From: Siphonodentalium dalli
Taxonomy: Eukaryota > Mollusca > Scaphopoda > Gadilida > Siphonodentaliidae
Direction of reading: 5' to 3'
NCBI GenBank assembly: GCA_032622095.1
Contig: CP136065.1
Span: 205,942,151-206,006,150, forward strand
Length of the DNA: 64,000 nucleotides
The position numbers were made by a program, and so were the translations under genes. Of this stretch, positions 22,074-32,900 are shown one piece after another (the first letter of the stretch is position 1; every line of letters begins with the position of its first letter). The notes under the pieces were generated by a model. It saw only the letters and a program-made list of their open reading frames with translations. It ran no database searches and had not been told where the DNA came from.

Positions 22074-22718
22074 GGCGGGATTCGTCATTCCGGTTTAAAC
22101 CTGGTCTACGTAAACCCCAAGGTTTAACCGCCGTTTAACAGCTAAATCCGTGGTTTAAACCCGCGACCGCAGGTCCAAGTGACGCATTCGGGTTCTACTG
22201 ACAGCTAAATTCGATAATTACGACAGCGAGCATATTTTGATTGGAAATGTATAAGCGAGAAGCACTCTTACATGTAACGTGTATGGGGATAAGTCAATTG
22301 CGGTATTTGTTTTGCGTTTCATAACCTTAAACCGGCAACTAAACCATATAATTCGACGATCCAGCTGAACCCCGTTTAGTGAGGCCAGATCTGAGATGAC
22401 AAATCCGTCTTTTCTGAACCGCGGTTTACGTGGGTGGCGCTGTACATAATATCGATTGGTGGCGTGTCCATAAGGTGAGAGTGGCGGCTGCAGCCATATG
22501 GTATTATCATATCACAATTGATTCATTCCCATACGAGCGTGCATGTACTTGTTCGCGATAATTGAGGGCGTGACAACAATCATTCTACTGGCCTGCTTGT
22601 GGTCTGCATGGTAATTGGGTAGTTTGATTGCATGCTCATCTCATAAATTCTGCTAGCCACTGAACGATCACATATGCCCACTTAGGTCCGGTTTAAACTG
22701 GAGATGACGAATCCGGCC
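22074..22718 (+). mobile_element. DNA element related to the GGTCCGAATCGG family (645 bp)
   Basis: It starts GGCGGGATTCGTCATTCC and ends with the inverse of GGCCGGATTCGTCATCTCC, and it is flanked by TAT (22071-22073 and 22719-22721). The end resembles GGTCCGAATCGGCATCTCC of the 2-kb family. The interior again has many short GGTTTAAAC/AAACCGG-like motifs near both ends. It lacks the ~130-bp unit array and any ORF. The shared ends, 3-bp duplication and motif style suggest mobilisation by the same kind of transposase. Confidence 0.72.
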
Positions 22719-23965
22719 TATATGTCTCTCAAACTCCATACTCGGCTTGAGTAAATGACATCCAGTCTCCAGTAACACACGCAATAAACTCATAAGACCG
22801 ACATGGCACAATGGAGGCTGTATAACATTATTCATAGAATATCACGGATGATTTTCAAGCCTACCATACTTCAGAAACCACGGCAGTGATATCATCGCGA
22901 CTAACTCGATCAAAGATAAAACCGATTCTTAGAAACACTGATGACAAAAAGACAAATATAGACGACGCATATTTGTGTTTATTTCAAATGTAAATTATAG
23001 TTAGACTAGTTAAGGATATCCAAAAGTTATAGCATATCACAACATGTGACGATATAGGCTGGCAGTCGCGATTGTAGCGCAATACCAAAAATCTGTCGCG
23101 CCTATTATTGCGATATTGAGCGCAGAATATTGCGATATTAAGCGCGCATTACGCAATATTGAGCGCGACAAAATTTCATAAATACCCGATATTGTTATAT
23201 TTATATTAGCTAAATACTGTGCATATAGTGTACATATAGCATTTACTACTATAATTATATATAAATCAAAAACATTGTCTCTACTTATGCCAAACGGGTA
23301 GTTTCAAAATTTGTATTTAAAAGCAAATAAATTAAACCATGTTTTTTTTTAAATTTAAAGGCACGTGAGGCCTTAGTTGTCGAAAATATTCATATTTGTT
23401 CCAATCACCGTAAACAGAAAAACATTAAAACGCATACAGTTTCGTTCATATATACCATGACCATCGCGTAAACAGCATGTTATCATAAAGATTTACTATA
23501 TTTTACCTAAGCAAGAGCCTGATTGTGTTACAGAAGACAGCACAATGCTGCTGGCTAATCACACACAAATGGCATAAACGCTCTTTATTCGTTCCATATC
23601 AGGAATTCACCAACAAAGAACGCTCTTTATGTTTACCATCATAATATAAACAAACACCAGAAAAGTAACTTTTTATGCATTTGTTTACATAACAATGGTC
23701 AAAGATATGACAATAACATACTGTTTATGCGATATTTCTTATTTGTATACGGACAAAGTCTGTCTACATTTTGTTGTTCTTTCTGTTTGTGGCGGTTTTT
23801 GACGGGTGGAAATATTTTCACAGGATACCCACCGCCAAGGCCAACCGTACCTTTAAAATTAAATTTTATTTTATTTTAATTAAAAGATTAAACGATCAAA
23901 GTGTGCATAAAGCGCACAGACCACTAACCCACAATGTGGTCGCGGGCCTCTCCTGGACTGTATTG
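22719..23965. other. Unassigned AT-rich spacer
   Basis: No gene is supported. 23080-23165 contains four imperfect copies of a gcgatattgagcgc-like motif in mixed orientation. A short piece of the ~450-bp repeat family lies near 23575-23640 (aaacgctctttatt, atatcaggaattcacc). Confidence 0.35.
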
Positions 23966-24399
23966 CAGCCTGTTCTCTCGAAAATCGGCACGTTATGTGC
24001 TTATAATATGATTTGTTTTAGGTTCTCAATCGGCGTAGAATCGCCTGATTTTGAGTTCATAACGAACTGAAAATGAGAGTGTTTAGTACCATTATCGACT
24101 AATAATAACACGAATAAACCGACTCACGACCTACTCTTTAAAATGTGTTTTCATTGTGGCCCGCGCCATAAATCTGAATAACGGATATAAATCCCCTCTC
24201 GGCTTATTTCAGATTCAAATAATCACATTTTTCATTACCACGCTTAGGGGTTAGGGAAAGGGCCACTCGGCCCTTTCGAAGATCCCGGGGTTAGCCTCCC
24301 AAACCACAACTCTTGCTTCAGATTCAAATCGTCCAATGTGAACCTATGCGAATTTTATAGGTCGATTATGAACCTATTTGCGCGAGGATATGTTGTGCT
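23966..24399 (+). mobile_element. CAGCCTGTTCTC-family MITE, copy 3
   Basis: It begins cagcctgttctctcg and ends gcgcgaggatatgttg. The hairpin core is degraded. About 90 bp of unrelated GC-rich sequence (24240-24330, ccactcggccctttcgaaga) interrupts the AATCACATT segment and may be a small insertion. Confidence 0.75.
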
Positions 24400-25240
24400 A
24401 GCATATTTATTTAATTGTCATTAGTTATACATTTCAAACGTTTGGTTATATTATTGTTTGTTAGTCATTGGCCTTGAGCAGAAATTGGAAATATCAGCAA
24501 GGAGTTTCGGGCACATTGTCTCTTCGTGCAACATTAAGCGCACACGGTTGGAGATGTTTACCAAATCTGGCATTGTTACATTAGACGCATCGCTTCATCT
24601 TTAATTAGGAATCATCGCTCGATCCTCTGGTGACGTCCTAGACACCACATAGTCTCCGAGGAGGGGGTTCTGGCTTTTAGAGTGGTTCTGTTAGGCATGT
24701 GTTCACGATGGCCATTAGATAACGTTGTTTACCCAGTCAGGCTCTGTGGCATTAAGCTTATTACCCTATCGGTTACCGCGATTGATTGCTTTATTGCCAC
24801 CGGAGATGGAAACCAAACACGAGGTCCGTCGACGGGAAGGATTTCGACACGGAATCTCGCTAGATAAACGTCGAGCAATAGAAACGTCACGCCCCTCGTA
24901 AAACCTCACAGGCCGATCGTGCGAATGGAAAACATGGGTGTTTGTTTTATATACGAACTCGAGCCTGAGATGCAGAGACCGCTGCGGGCATCACGTTCTG
25001 ATAACTCACAGGTTGTAACCATTGTGCAAGATCGCGAGAGTATCGTGCATTTCATCCCGACCATTATATTTGTTATCTGTTCCACACGCGTACCGCCAAA
25101 ATTATTGGATTGTATGTCTACGGACTCAGTATTTGAGTGTTCATTTCTTCAAATGTGCTTGCTTCATGCAGTGAACGTAAACACATTCTCATTTCTTCGG
25201 AATGGCACATTGAGATGTCCCCCAACTCGGATAAAGCTTG
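24400..25240. other. Unassigned spacer
   Basis: No gene is supported. The 158-codon plus-strand ORF at 24919-25395 runs antisense through the SINE head below and is not treated as a gene. Confidence 0.35.
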
Positions 25241-25257
25241 AAAATCGGTCCCAATTT

Positions 25258-25342
25258 TCGGTCATGTCGGGGTTGGAACCTGCACCAACCTCGTCTAGCC
25301 CAGATGCTCTTATCCACGACATAACCACGTCGGCTACGGGGG
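25258..25342 (-). ncRNA. tRNA-like head of a SINE (serine-tRNA-like)
   Basis: On the minus strand, GTAGCCGACGTGGTTA (A-box region, 25325-25336 core) and GCAGGTTCCAACCCC (B box at 25270-25280) are about 45-55 bp apart. They resemble the two internal promoter boxes of a serine tRNA with its long variable arm. The cloverleaf stems do not pair well enough for a functional tRNA. The body would lie below 25258, and no second copy was recognised in the window. Confidence 0.5.
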
Positions 25343-25744
25343 TTATTTTTGTGTATACTATTATGTGGTATATTTATTTCTCATTTATATGTTGAAACAC
25401 TTGTGTGATATGTAATGTCTAAACTCTCCGTTTGCGGATGAAATAAAGGTATATATATAATAACAATCCGAGTGTGGACACGTTGTAAAGAAATGCATTA
25501 TGACATTAAGGTAAGAAATATGGAAAACACTATATATTGATAAAACAGTATAATTATAACACTATTACTCTCTGGGTAGCAGATGGCCTTTATGTCTGAT
25601 AGTATTGGCTCTTTGTCTAAAGCACAATTTAATTTTCCGGCATATCAGAGAACAAACATTCGGGTCATTATTATTCATAATATCTTTATATTTTTCATTA
25701 TTATTCCACTGTAACAATCCAGGTTTATACAATTGTAATTGCGA
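25343..25744. other. Unassigned spacer
   Basis: AT-rich, with no motif recognised. Confidence 0.3.
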
Positions 25745-26390
25745 ATATATATAATACTAGCTGGTGGACCCGACTTCGTCCGGGCTGTTTCGGCTTTTCG
25801 GCGAATTGCGCGATTTGACCTTGAATTGACCATATTGAAGATCAAGGTCAGGTCGGGGTCACGATTTGACCCGTCCAAAACACTCCCCGGACAAAGGTAC
25901 CCGAAAAAAATACCCGTCGAAATTCGTCCGGTTTTACCAGATTTGACCTTGAATTGACAATTTTGAAGGTCAATGTCAGGTTTTCACGATTTGACCCGTC
26001 GAAAACACTCCTCGGACAAAAGAAACCCTAGGTATCAAATTTCGTCGAAATCCCGTCAAAATTCGCGATTTGACCTTGAATTGACAATTTTGAAGGTCAA
26101 GGTCAGGACGGGCTCACGCTTTGACCTGTCCAAAACACCCCCAGGACAAAAGTATCCATAGGTATCAAATTTCGTCGAAATCCGTCCCGTTTTACCAGAT
26201 TTGACCTTGAATTGACCTTTTTGAAGGTCAAGGTCAGGTCCGGGTCACGATTTGACCCGTCCAAAACACTCTCTGGACAAAATCACCCGTAGGTATCAAA
26301 TTTCGTCAAAATCCGTCTGGCAGTTTTCCCGGCCATAGCTAACACACACAGACAAACAGAAGACCCAAAATATATATTAGATCTTATCGA
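25745..26390 (+). mobile_element. Retroposon with internal tandem repeats, copy 1
   Basis: The head reads gtggacccgacttcgtccgg. It is followed by about four imperfect units of ~125-135 bp, each with gatttgaccttgaattgac, gaaggtcaaggtcagg, tccaaaacactcc and tatcaaatttcgtcgaaatc. The tail is ggccatagctaacacacaca, then a CA/GA-rich stretch and aaaatatatatta. The inverted copy at 50150-50910 has the same head, unit and (CA)n-type tail. A common head and a simple-sequence tail suggest a retroposed element, but no enzyme is encoded. The ORFs are translations of the units. Confidence 0.7.
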
Positions 26391-26655
26391 TATAACGCGA
26401 TGCATTTCTCATTTCCAACTGATTTTCCTTGTCCTTGCAATATACATGTGCACATAATCTGTCCTTTTCTGATTGAATCGGATGATGGACGGATCAATGC
26501 TAGCATATTCATGTCCTACATTTTCCATTTTAGTGTGTATGTCTTACTGACTCTCAGCTGTCCCAGAGATACGAAACATCAAACGAAATCATATTCACAC
26601 CATGGGAATGACATCAGAAATCACAGTTCAAAGGATCAGTTCAAAATATGTTTAA

Positions 26656-26994
26656 CCCTTTGAGTGCCACGGGCCATTTTTGTTTTTTAGATTTTTGTTG
26701 TTTTTTGGTTGAATTTTTTTTGGGTATGCTTAAGCATGCTATAGGGCATGCCCATGAAAAACGTAAGATTCCCTGGCCCTAAACCTACAAAATAAGCATG
26801 TTAAAGAATATAAGAAACAATTATTAAAATTGTAAAAAATTGTAAAAAAAAATAACAAATGATGAAAAAATTGTTAGGCCAATGCATTCTCTTATATATG
26901 CGAGGCGACCTATGGTCGACTCGCATATATAAGAGAATGCATTGGCACAGGGTATATGGGTTGATACCAAAAATCGGACCTGGCACTCAAAGGG
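26656..26994 (+). mobile_element. TTAA-type (piggyBac-like) MITE with hairpin core, copy P1
   Basis: The element CCCTTTGAGTGCCACGG ... GGCACTCAAAGGG is bounded by TTAA at 26652-26655 and 26995-26998. TTAA targets and CCC ends are typical of piggyBac. Inside, 26879-26945 is a 67-bp hairpin: two 32-bp arms starting CCAATGCATTCTCTTATA with one mismatch around TAT. The left hairpin present in the other elements is missing; only its AT-rich neighbour (aagaatataagaaacaatta) remains. Confidence 0.85.
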
Positions 26995-26998
26995 TTAA

Positions 26999-27324
26999 GA
27001 GGCTCGAATATGTAACACAGTTAGTAGGTAGGTTGCACGCTGCATTGGATCCCAAAACTGCCTCACCCATTTTGGGTTCTCCCGTTCAAGCCTTCTGTAA
27101 TGTAATGCTTGGTATGTAACTATATACAGTTAGTCTAAGCTGTGCATGTGTATGTAGGTTTAATAATGGAATATAAATAGTATGTGGAACAAATGTGCAG
27201 TGTGCAATATGGTTTTAGACACCAAAACACATCGATGTACAATGTAGTCCCTCTTCTGATTGGTACTCGTACTAAGTTGTACATGTTTAATGTGCATTGT
27301 CCCGAATTGGCTGACTGGTGGATA
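26999..27324. other. Unassigned spacer
   Basis: No gene or repeat was recognised. Confidence 0.3.
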
Positions 27325-27414
27325 CAGTAATGCTCTAAGTAATCCCGACTAAATCCTGAAAAGTTACCCATAATTCTGATGTGGTTAAGAAGTCGATTAC
27401 TTAGAGCATTACTG
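27325..27414. mobile_element. TA-type (mariner-like) palindromic MITE, deleted copy M1
   Basis: CAGTAATGCTCTAAGTAATC at the left and its inverse at the right lie between TA dinucleotides (27323-27324, 27415-27416). Most of the left arm is deleted compared with 31922-32083. Confidence 0.8.
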
Positions 27415-27416
27415 TA

Positions 27417-28004
27417 CTTGGCGTAAGGGCAGGTCGGAGTGACATATTAAAGGCCCGTTTAATTTTCAAGTCACCGATTATTTTGTTTATAATGCCTTGA
27501 TATACGGTTTTCTATGCCATAAAATATGATTAAAATACTATAATTCAACACCATTTGAAACATCTGTGTCTCAGAAGATGCCCATAGACAAATAGAAAAC
27601 AGCTAAAATCATAGAAAGATTTCCCCAGTTGTAGCTCCCACAATCCAACATAATTCAAACTAAAATATATATTTTCGATCGAAGGAGAATAACTCTATAG
27701 TTATTCCCCTTCCAATGAAAGTAATGAAACTTGAGCACAGAACACATAAGTCCGTATCTCAACAAAAACAACATGTTCTCAGTTTATTACACCGAATAAG
27801 TTGATAATACAATGCTTTGGAGCTTCCACTTTCAAATGGTATATGCTATGGCATATATTTTATATAAAATTACCTGGTGGTTCGAAAATTAAGTGGGCCT
27901 TCATGGCACCCCGAATAACCCACAGGAGAATACACACACTGAGTTATGTTGCAGAATGCAGTGACACAAGGGATCGCCACTTAAAAGCCAATACTGCATA
28001 CCAT
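27417..28004. other. Unassigned spacer
   Basis: No gene is supported. An 11-bp inverted repeat (ggagaataact/agttattcccc) lies near 27684-27710. Confidence 0.3.
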
Positions 28005-28490
28005 TTATCGGGGAATCTTACGCGAACAGCGAGAGATTACTGTCGCGTGGAGTTTAGTAAGATTTCGTGAAGTATAAGATTGGAAATCTCTCATCAAATA
28101 TCGCCCGTAAGCCTGAGGATTGATGATCTTTAGATCTAACTGTTGTCTCGCAGTATCATAAAATTGAAGGGTAGTTAAAATTAATGAGATTGTCTGAATA
28201 GGCAATACACACAAGTTGTAGCTTACTCTAATTGCTCGGTGAGATTCCTCCATGGAGAATAATGCTAATATATGGGCGAAGGTCCTGTAATCTCTTCGTC
28301 GGCTTGTGTGGTCGTCAAATTCTCGTTTTCTACAAGTATAATTTAGCGAGACAAATGCCAAATTAATCGTATTGAGATATGCAATAAAACATCCCGACAA
28401 CCCGTTCTTGACGAAGGTAAAATAGTTGATGAATGTGAAATGGCTACCAATCTTGCAGACATCGACGTGTCGTGAGATACTCCATCTCAA
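28005..28490 (-). CDS. Unidentified ORF, 161 codons
   Basis: This is the longest open frame in the window that is not explained by a repeat or a known element. The translation is rich in Ser, Thr, Arg and Leu, has a hydrophobic stretch (VLPIQTISLILTTL) and no motif I recognise. No Kozak-like context or splice signals stand out. It may be a chance ORF, a decayed element gene or a real lineage-specific exon. The composition is close to its surroundings, which favours chance. Confidence 0.15.
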   Translation of the reverse strand: MRWSISRHVDVCKIGSHFTFINYFTFVKNGLSGCFIAYLNTINLAFVSLNYTCRKREFDDHTSRRRDYRTFAHILALFSMEESHRAIRVSYNLCVLPIQTISLILTTLQFYDTARQQLDLKIINPQAYGRYLMRDFQSYTSRNLTKLHATVISRCSRKIPR

Positions 28491-28764
28491 TTTATATTAG
28501 GAGCGAATCTCATCGAAACATAAAGGATGCACTGCACGTGAAAATTACTGTATGCTTACACACAACTATCCGTATAGGCGATGTCAGGTTGAACAATGAC
28601 TTTTCATTTTCCTGAGTAGCCGGTATAATGCAGATGGCTTTACCGAATGTTTACAGAATCTGAAATATCCACTGAATCTCATTATTATGTCTATGTGATA
28701 TATACTCTGAAAAAACCTGACTAAGTCATATTTCAGCTGTTTTACGGTTTTGCTCATAATTGAG

Positions 28765-29140
28765 CAGCCTGTTCTCCCAAAAATAAGTACATTATCTGCT
28801 TACAATAGAACGTGTTTTATAGGCTGATAATGTGCTGAGAATCGAATCGCCTCATTTAGAGTCGATAATGTGCTGAAACTGTGAGAGAGCGATTTAGTCA
28901 CATTATCGACTCATAATGAGGGGGGGGCGATTCTAAGCAGATTATGTGCGCACAGTGAGACATATAAGCCAACTCGACTTTTCAGTGTATGTTCTTTATC
29001 ATGTGTTTTCGCTGTGCCCGCACCATAAAACGAAATAACGGACATTACCCCATTATCTGCTTATTTGAGAATCAAATAATCACATTATGTACCTATTTCA
29101 CTTTATAGGTCGATTATGTGTGTATTTGCGCTAGGAAATT
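28765..29140 (+). mobile_element. CAGCCTGTTCTC-family MITE, copy 4
   Basis: It starts cagcctgttctcccaaaa. The hairpin core is complete (gagtcgataatgtgctgaaa ... attatcgactcataatgagg, with a G-run inserted), and the 3' half to tgtgtatttgcgctagg matches the other copies. Confidence 0.8.
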
Positions 29141-29771
29141 TTGAATTGAGATGAACGCTCTTTGCGGTACCAAATCAGACATATACTAGGAGCAAATCAG
29201 CAAGGCTCTTAGTCCATTCTGTACATATCGGGATCAGACCCGTCTGGTTGAGGAGGGGAACGTTCAGTGTACTCATGTTGGTACCATATATTATACTCAA
29301 TATGCTGCAATAACTATAGAACCAGTCTGTGTAAACATTCGTATGCAAAATGAAAAGCGCTTAAATTTTGACCCACGAGCCCCTTTAAAAGTTCTTAAAT
29401 ATATTTCGTCCTTTAAAAGTACTTAAAAATCAACAATCCTTGAAAAGTCATTAAATTCACATAAAATGGTTCGCATGGATCAATTTATTGGAAATCGCAA
29501 GCACTTCGAACCTGCGATGTCGTTCAGCCAATATTAATGTTGTTGATATCGGTTACTATATATAACTACCCGGATTTCCCATTTCCACCAAATGTCATTA
29601 TTGTATGATGTCCCGTAACAATGTTCACACGCCGGCGTCCGCAGACGTAACAAATAGTGCGCAGCATAAAGGGTACATTCATACACTGGTAACTTTGCAC
29701 GGCATTTTTGCAGGCATTTTCTAATAGACAACCATATTGTGCCAGAATATGAACGGCAACATGCATATTAA
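29141..29771. other. Unassigned spacer
   Basis: No gene is supported. Imperfect short repeats tttaaaagt(a/t)cttaaa lie near 29385-29450. Confidence 0.3.
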
Positions 29772-30137
29772 CCCTTTACCCAACAAACCGGCCAAAACCG
29801 GCCAAATAAAGCTTCAACAGCCTAAAATATCTTCGGTCTGTCTCAATAGAACCATACAAATATGGATATCATTGGAACCGGCTCCTTGACCACATTGTGA
29901 TAGTTACAGTTATACCCTGTGCCAATGCATTCTCTTATATATGCGAGTCGAGAATGCATTGGCCTAAAAAAAATCTTTTTTTAACACTTTTTACCATTTT
30001 TTCTTACATTCTTTAACAATTTTATAATTTGTAATGTGTTAAGCCAATGCATTCTCTTATATATGCGAGGCGACCTATGGTCGACTCGCATATATAAGAG
30101 AATGCATTGGCACAGGGCCCTTCTGTTGGGTAAAGGG
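29772..30137 (+). mobile_element. TTAA-type MITE with double hairpin, copy P2
   Basis: CCCTTTACCCAACA ... TGTTGGGTAAAGGG is bounded by TTAA (29768-29771, 30138-30141). Just inside the left end is an accggccaaaaccggcc repeat. The first hairpin is collapsed to 31 bp (29932-29962), having lost most of both arms. The second (30044-30110) is the intact 67-bp form. Confidence 0.87.
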
Positions 30138-30141
30138 TTAA

Positions 30142-30918
30142 ATGCATCTTTACCAAAGCTAACGACATTGTGTGTAAAATTTCGGTAGTACCACATGTAA
30201 AGGTGCTACTAACATTTTGCCTTAAAATACCTGTATGATTGATTCTTGCGAGATAATTGCATGTTATTTACAGGTAACTATCGATAGCATCTCTACTAAT
30301 GGAATTTTTTTTTACTTCCCACGCAGTTAGCTGATGTACTGATGCATTTCATATTTTCAGTTAATTTTCCCCGTAAGAAGCGGGACCCACCCCATGATAC
30401 CATGCAATAAAAAAAAAACAATTATCGGGTAAATATTGAAATTATGAGCCCCCTTTGATTAATGCTGTATATTGGCCCAGTTTTTAGCTTGTACATTTAA
30501 AATCAGTTTAGTAGTCATAATTCATGTTTAAGCATGGATTTGGAAAAAAAACATGATATGAAATTGCTCAACTGGAGTTCCAATAGCGAATTTGTTTTGA
30601 CCCCCTCCCAGTTCGATTATCAATAGTATGACATTGATAGATCCACATCGAAAATATTAAAATATGGACTCAATTCCAGGCATAAACATCAAATTCCAAT
30701 CAAATTATACTAAATCTCATAAAATTAATTTATAATGTTGCAATGGAGTGCTGGATGTTACTAGCTGTAGAGGTATTTAATATATATTAACATAATTTTC
30801 AGATTGTAGAATAAATGACATTTGAACACTCTTCAACACAATTGGCATCTTGTTTGTTTTTAATTGTTAATTCACTTAATAAATGCTTAAGAAATGTATT
30901 GTTTCCTTTCATTCCAGG
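30142..30918. other. AT-rich spacer ahead of the exon-like segments
   Basis: No coding motif is seen. If the segments from 30919 are a gene, this could be intron or upstream sequence. The last bases (ttgtttcctttcattccag) make a strong 3' splice-site-like signal. Confidence 0.35.
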
Positions 30919-31027
30919 AACTCATATATAAGTTCAGAGTCGGAAGAGGAGATCGTTAGTGCCCAAATGGTAACGAGAGAAGACCCATTGAGGAAGAAAC
31001 TGAGAATGCGATTCAAAAAGTGCATAA
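30919..31027 (+). CDS. Candidate exon of an unidentified, possibly Myb/SANT-like gene (segment A)
   Basis: Directly after a polypyrimidine tract and CAG (30918), one frame is open and strongly charged: SSESEEEIVSAQMVTRED, then LRKKLRMRFKK. A GTATAT that could serve as a donor lies at about 31028. Acidic patches next to basic helices occur in the Myb/SANT-like partner proteins of Harbinger transposons, but nothing diagnostic is present. The open frame by itself continues to 31068, where a MITE begins. Segments B (31585-31853) and C (32121-32267) lie on the same strand and may belong to the same gene. The identification is weak. Confidence 0.35.
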
Positions 31028-31047
31028 GTATATGCATGCATATGCAC

Positions 31048-31433
31048 ATACAGACTGTTCTCCCGTAACCCGCCCATTATCTTCTTATAATAGAACTTGT
31101 TTTAGGTAGATAGTCTGCTTAGAATCGCCTCATTTTGAGTCGATAATGTGCTCAAAGTGTGAGCATTTTAGTTACATTATCGACTTATAATGAGGCGATT
31201 CTAAGCAGATTATGTGCTGACAAGGATACAAATAAGCCAACTCTCAACTTGTCATGTGTACGCTCTTCACACGCGCCATAAACGAGATAACGGATATGAC
31301 TCCATTAACTGCTTATTTTGTTATCAAATAATCTTATTTTATTATCAAATAATCTTATTTTATTATCAAATAATCACATTATGTACCTATTTCACATTAT
31401 AGGTCGATTAAGTGCAGTGTGCGAGGATATGTT
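31048..31433 (+). mobile_element. CAGCCTGTTCTC-family MITE, copy 5
   Basis: It begins cagactgttctcccgt and ends gcgaggatatgttgg, with a well-kept hairpin core (31110-31215). A ttttattatcaaataatct unit is repeated about three times near 31315-31375. If the surrounding segments are exons, it lies in an intron. Confidence 0.85.
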
Positions 31434-31584
31434 GGCATATATGAACATAAAACTGTGGGACTAAAATTTGCAAGAAGATCGTGGATGCGGTGACTGGTTT
31501 CGTCAACTTTTCCACATCGTTCAATCACGGGATTCATGTGACACTGATCTTTATTTCGAACCAAGCACTTATGTAGATTAAGCT

Positions 31585-31853
31585 GTCCTAACTCTCACGA
31601 AACGAAACTCCCACCAAGAGAAGAAAAAGAAAACAATCCTGAAAGGAGGCTCTTGGTCGTATCAAACAGTGAATTAAAGATGATTCTTCTGATAAGATGA
31701 TCGACTTAAAAAAATGAGTTTGCAGAGTCTCGCAAACATGAGTTGGAAATGGTAAAGTTGTTAACAAGCACCACCAGCAGTACTAGTATTTCAATATTTA
31801 GCAACACTCATGTTCCAACTGGCCATGATTATGACCAACCTCCTTACTTTCAG
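31585..31853 (+). pseudogene. Candidate coding segment B (coiled, charged), frame-broken
   Basis: The reading starts HETKLPPREEKENNPERR and then VVSNSELK. One frame later it continues with KDDSSDKMIDLKK, and one frame later again with EFAESRKHELEMVKLL, ending at a TGA after YDQPPYFQL. Each change of frame needs a single base, and the second lies in an A7 run. The ESRKHELEM type of helix is common in the C-terminal half of Myb/SANT-like DNA-binding proteins encoded by Harbinger elements and their host relatives. It is either a pseudogene or a coding region carrying assembly indels. Confidence 0.35.
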
Positions 31854-31921
31854 CTTTGAACGAAGTAATGAACCAATGTCACTTCTGTGTGTTTAAAATT
31901 AAAACAGCAAACACATACATA

Positions 31922-32083
31922 CAGTAATGCTCTAAGTAATCGACTCCTTAACCACAGCAGAATTATGGGTAACTTTTCAGGATTTAGTCGGAAATATGGC
32001 AACAAGCCATATTTCGACTAAATCCTGAAAAGTTACCCATAATTATGCTGTGGTTAAGGAGTCGATTACTTAGAGTATTACTG
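31922..32083. mobile_element. TA-type (mariner-like) palindromic MITE, copy M2
   Basis: A near-perfect 162-bp palindrome: CAGTAATGCTCTAAGTAATC at the left and its inverse at the right, bounded by TA (31920-31921, 32084-32085). The stem runs almost to the centre (ggaaatatggc / gccatatttcg). Confidence 0.9.
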
Positions 32084-32120
32084 TATTCTTCCAAATTATT
32101 GACTTTCTCTCTCTTTCAGT

Positions 32121-32267
32121 GACGCTCCCGTCTTGATGCAGTTATTAGTAGCACAACGTGATGTCATGAAGTTCATTTTGGATGAATGCTGTGGAGCATG
32201 CCTACACGCGCAGCAAAGAACAGATTCTAAGATGGCTTCCATCATCCATATAATCAAACAAATTTGA
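32121..32267 (+). CDS. Candidate terminal exon (segment C)
   Basis: A textbook 3' splice-site-like sequence (ttgactttctctctctttcag) ends at 32120. The frame that follows is open for 48 codons to a TGA: it starts DAPVLMQLLVAQRDVMKFI and contains DECCGACLHAQQ. The Met/Leu/Gln-rich helix resembles the C-terminal end of Myb/SANT-like proteins, but this is a weak resemblance. A mariner-like MITE ends 37 bp upstream, so any intron here has been invaded close to its acceptor. Confidence 0.4.
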   Translation, partial: DAPVLMQLLVAQRDVMKFILDECCGACLHAQQRTDSKMASIIHIIKQI

Positions 32268-32335
32268 TAGCTCGCATACAGAGATGATCTGAATCATTCT
32301 CGTAAAATATCCGAATGATCCACCCATAAATTCGT

Positions 32336-32900
32336 GTTGCAAAGTTTTTTATGACATTTCCATATCGGAGAAAACGACAAAAGCTTCCTCACTACTAAAA
32401 TGGGCATTAGAACTTGGACATAACCATTCTCAAGTACCATGGACATATTCATTCGAACTGCCGTTTAAATCACTATCTGACACCAGACTGAGATGGTTCC
32501 AGTTCCGCATATAATACCAGAATTCTGGCGACCAAACAATTGTTACTACTGTAACATGTCAATTGATAGCATCAATTTCCCACACATGTTTTGACTGTCC
32601 TATAGTATCATGTTTCTTATGAACAGTACAATGCTGGATAACACGAACGTACTAGATATCCAACTTACAAAATGTAAAATTAGTTGGTGTCTCGCCGGAA
32701 AAGGGTGCCAATATAAGAAACAATATTTTAATTATATTAAAATACTTTATTTATAAAACGAAATTCGACCACATTGAATTGTCTTTAAAAGCTTGTTTGA
32801 ATGAATTAGTGAACCGAACTCATATGGAAAAGATCAATGCGTTGAGAGGCGATATATAGGCTTTTGAGGAATGGGGTACTTTGACAATATCGTTAAACAA
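32336..32900 (+). pseudogene. L1/Tx1-like LINE ORF2, C-terminal fragment
   Basis: The plus strand reads SSLLKWALELG, then WTYSFELPFKSLSDTRLRW and FQFRI followed by a stop. These form the W...PF.S..DT.LRWFQ.RI block found after the polymerase in Tx1/L1-type ORF2. In other frames come RILATKQLL, then CNMSIDSINFPHMF with TGA in place of the expected Trp, and NNILIILKYFIYKTKF near the protein end. It is 5'-truncated and shows several frameshifts. A related block on minus lies at 59.1-59.3 kb. Confidence 0.75.

Noticed and set aside
24919-25395. 158-codon plus-strand ORF
   Set aside because: It overlaps the tRNA-like SINE head in antisense, and the peptide shows no domain.
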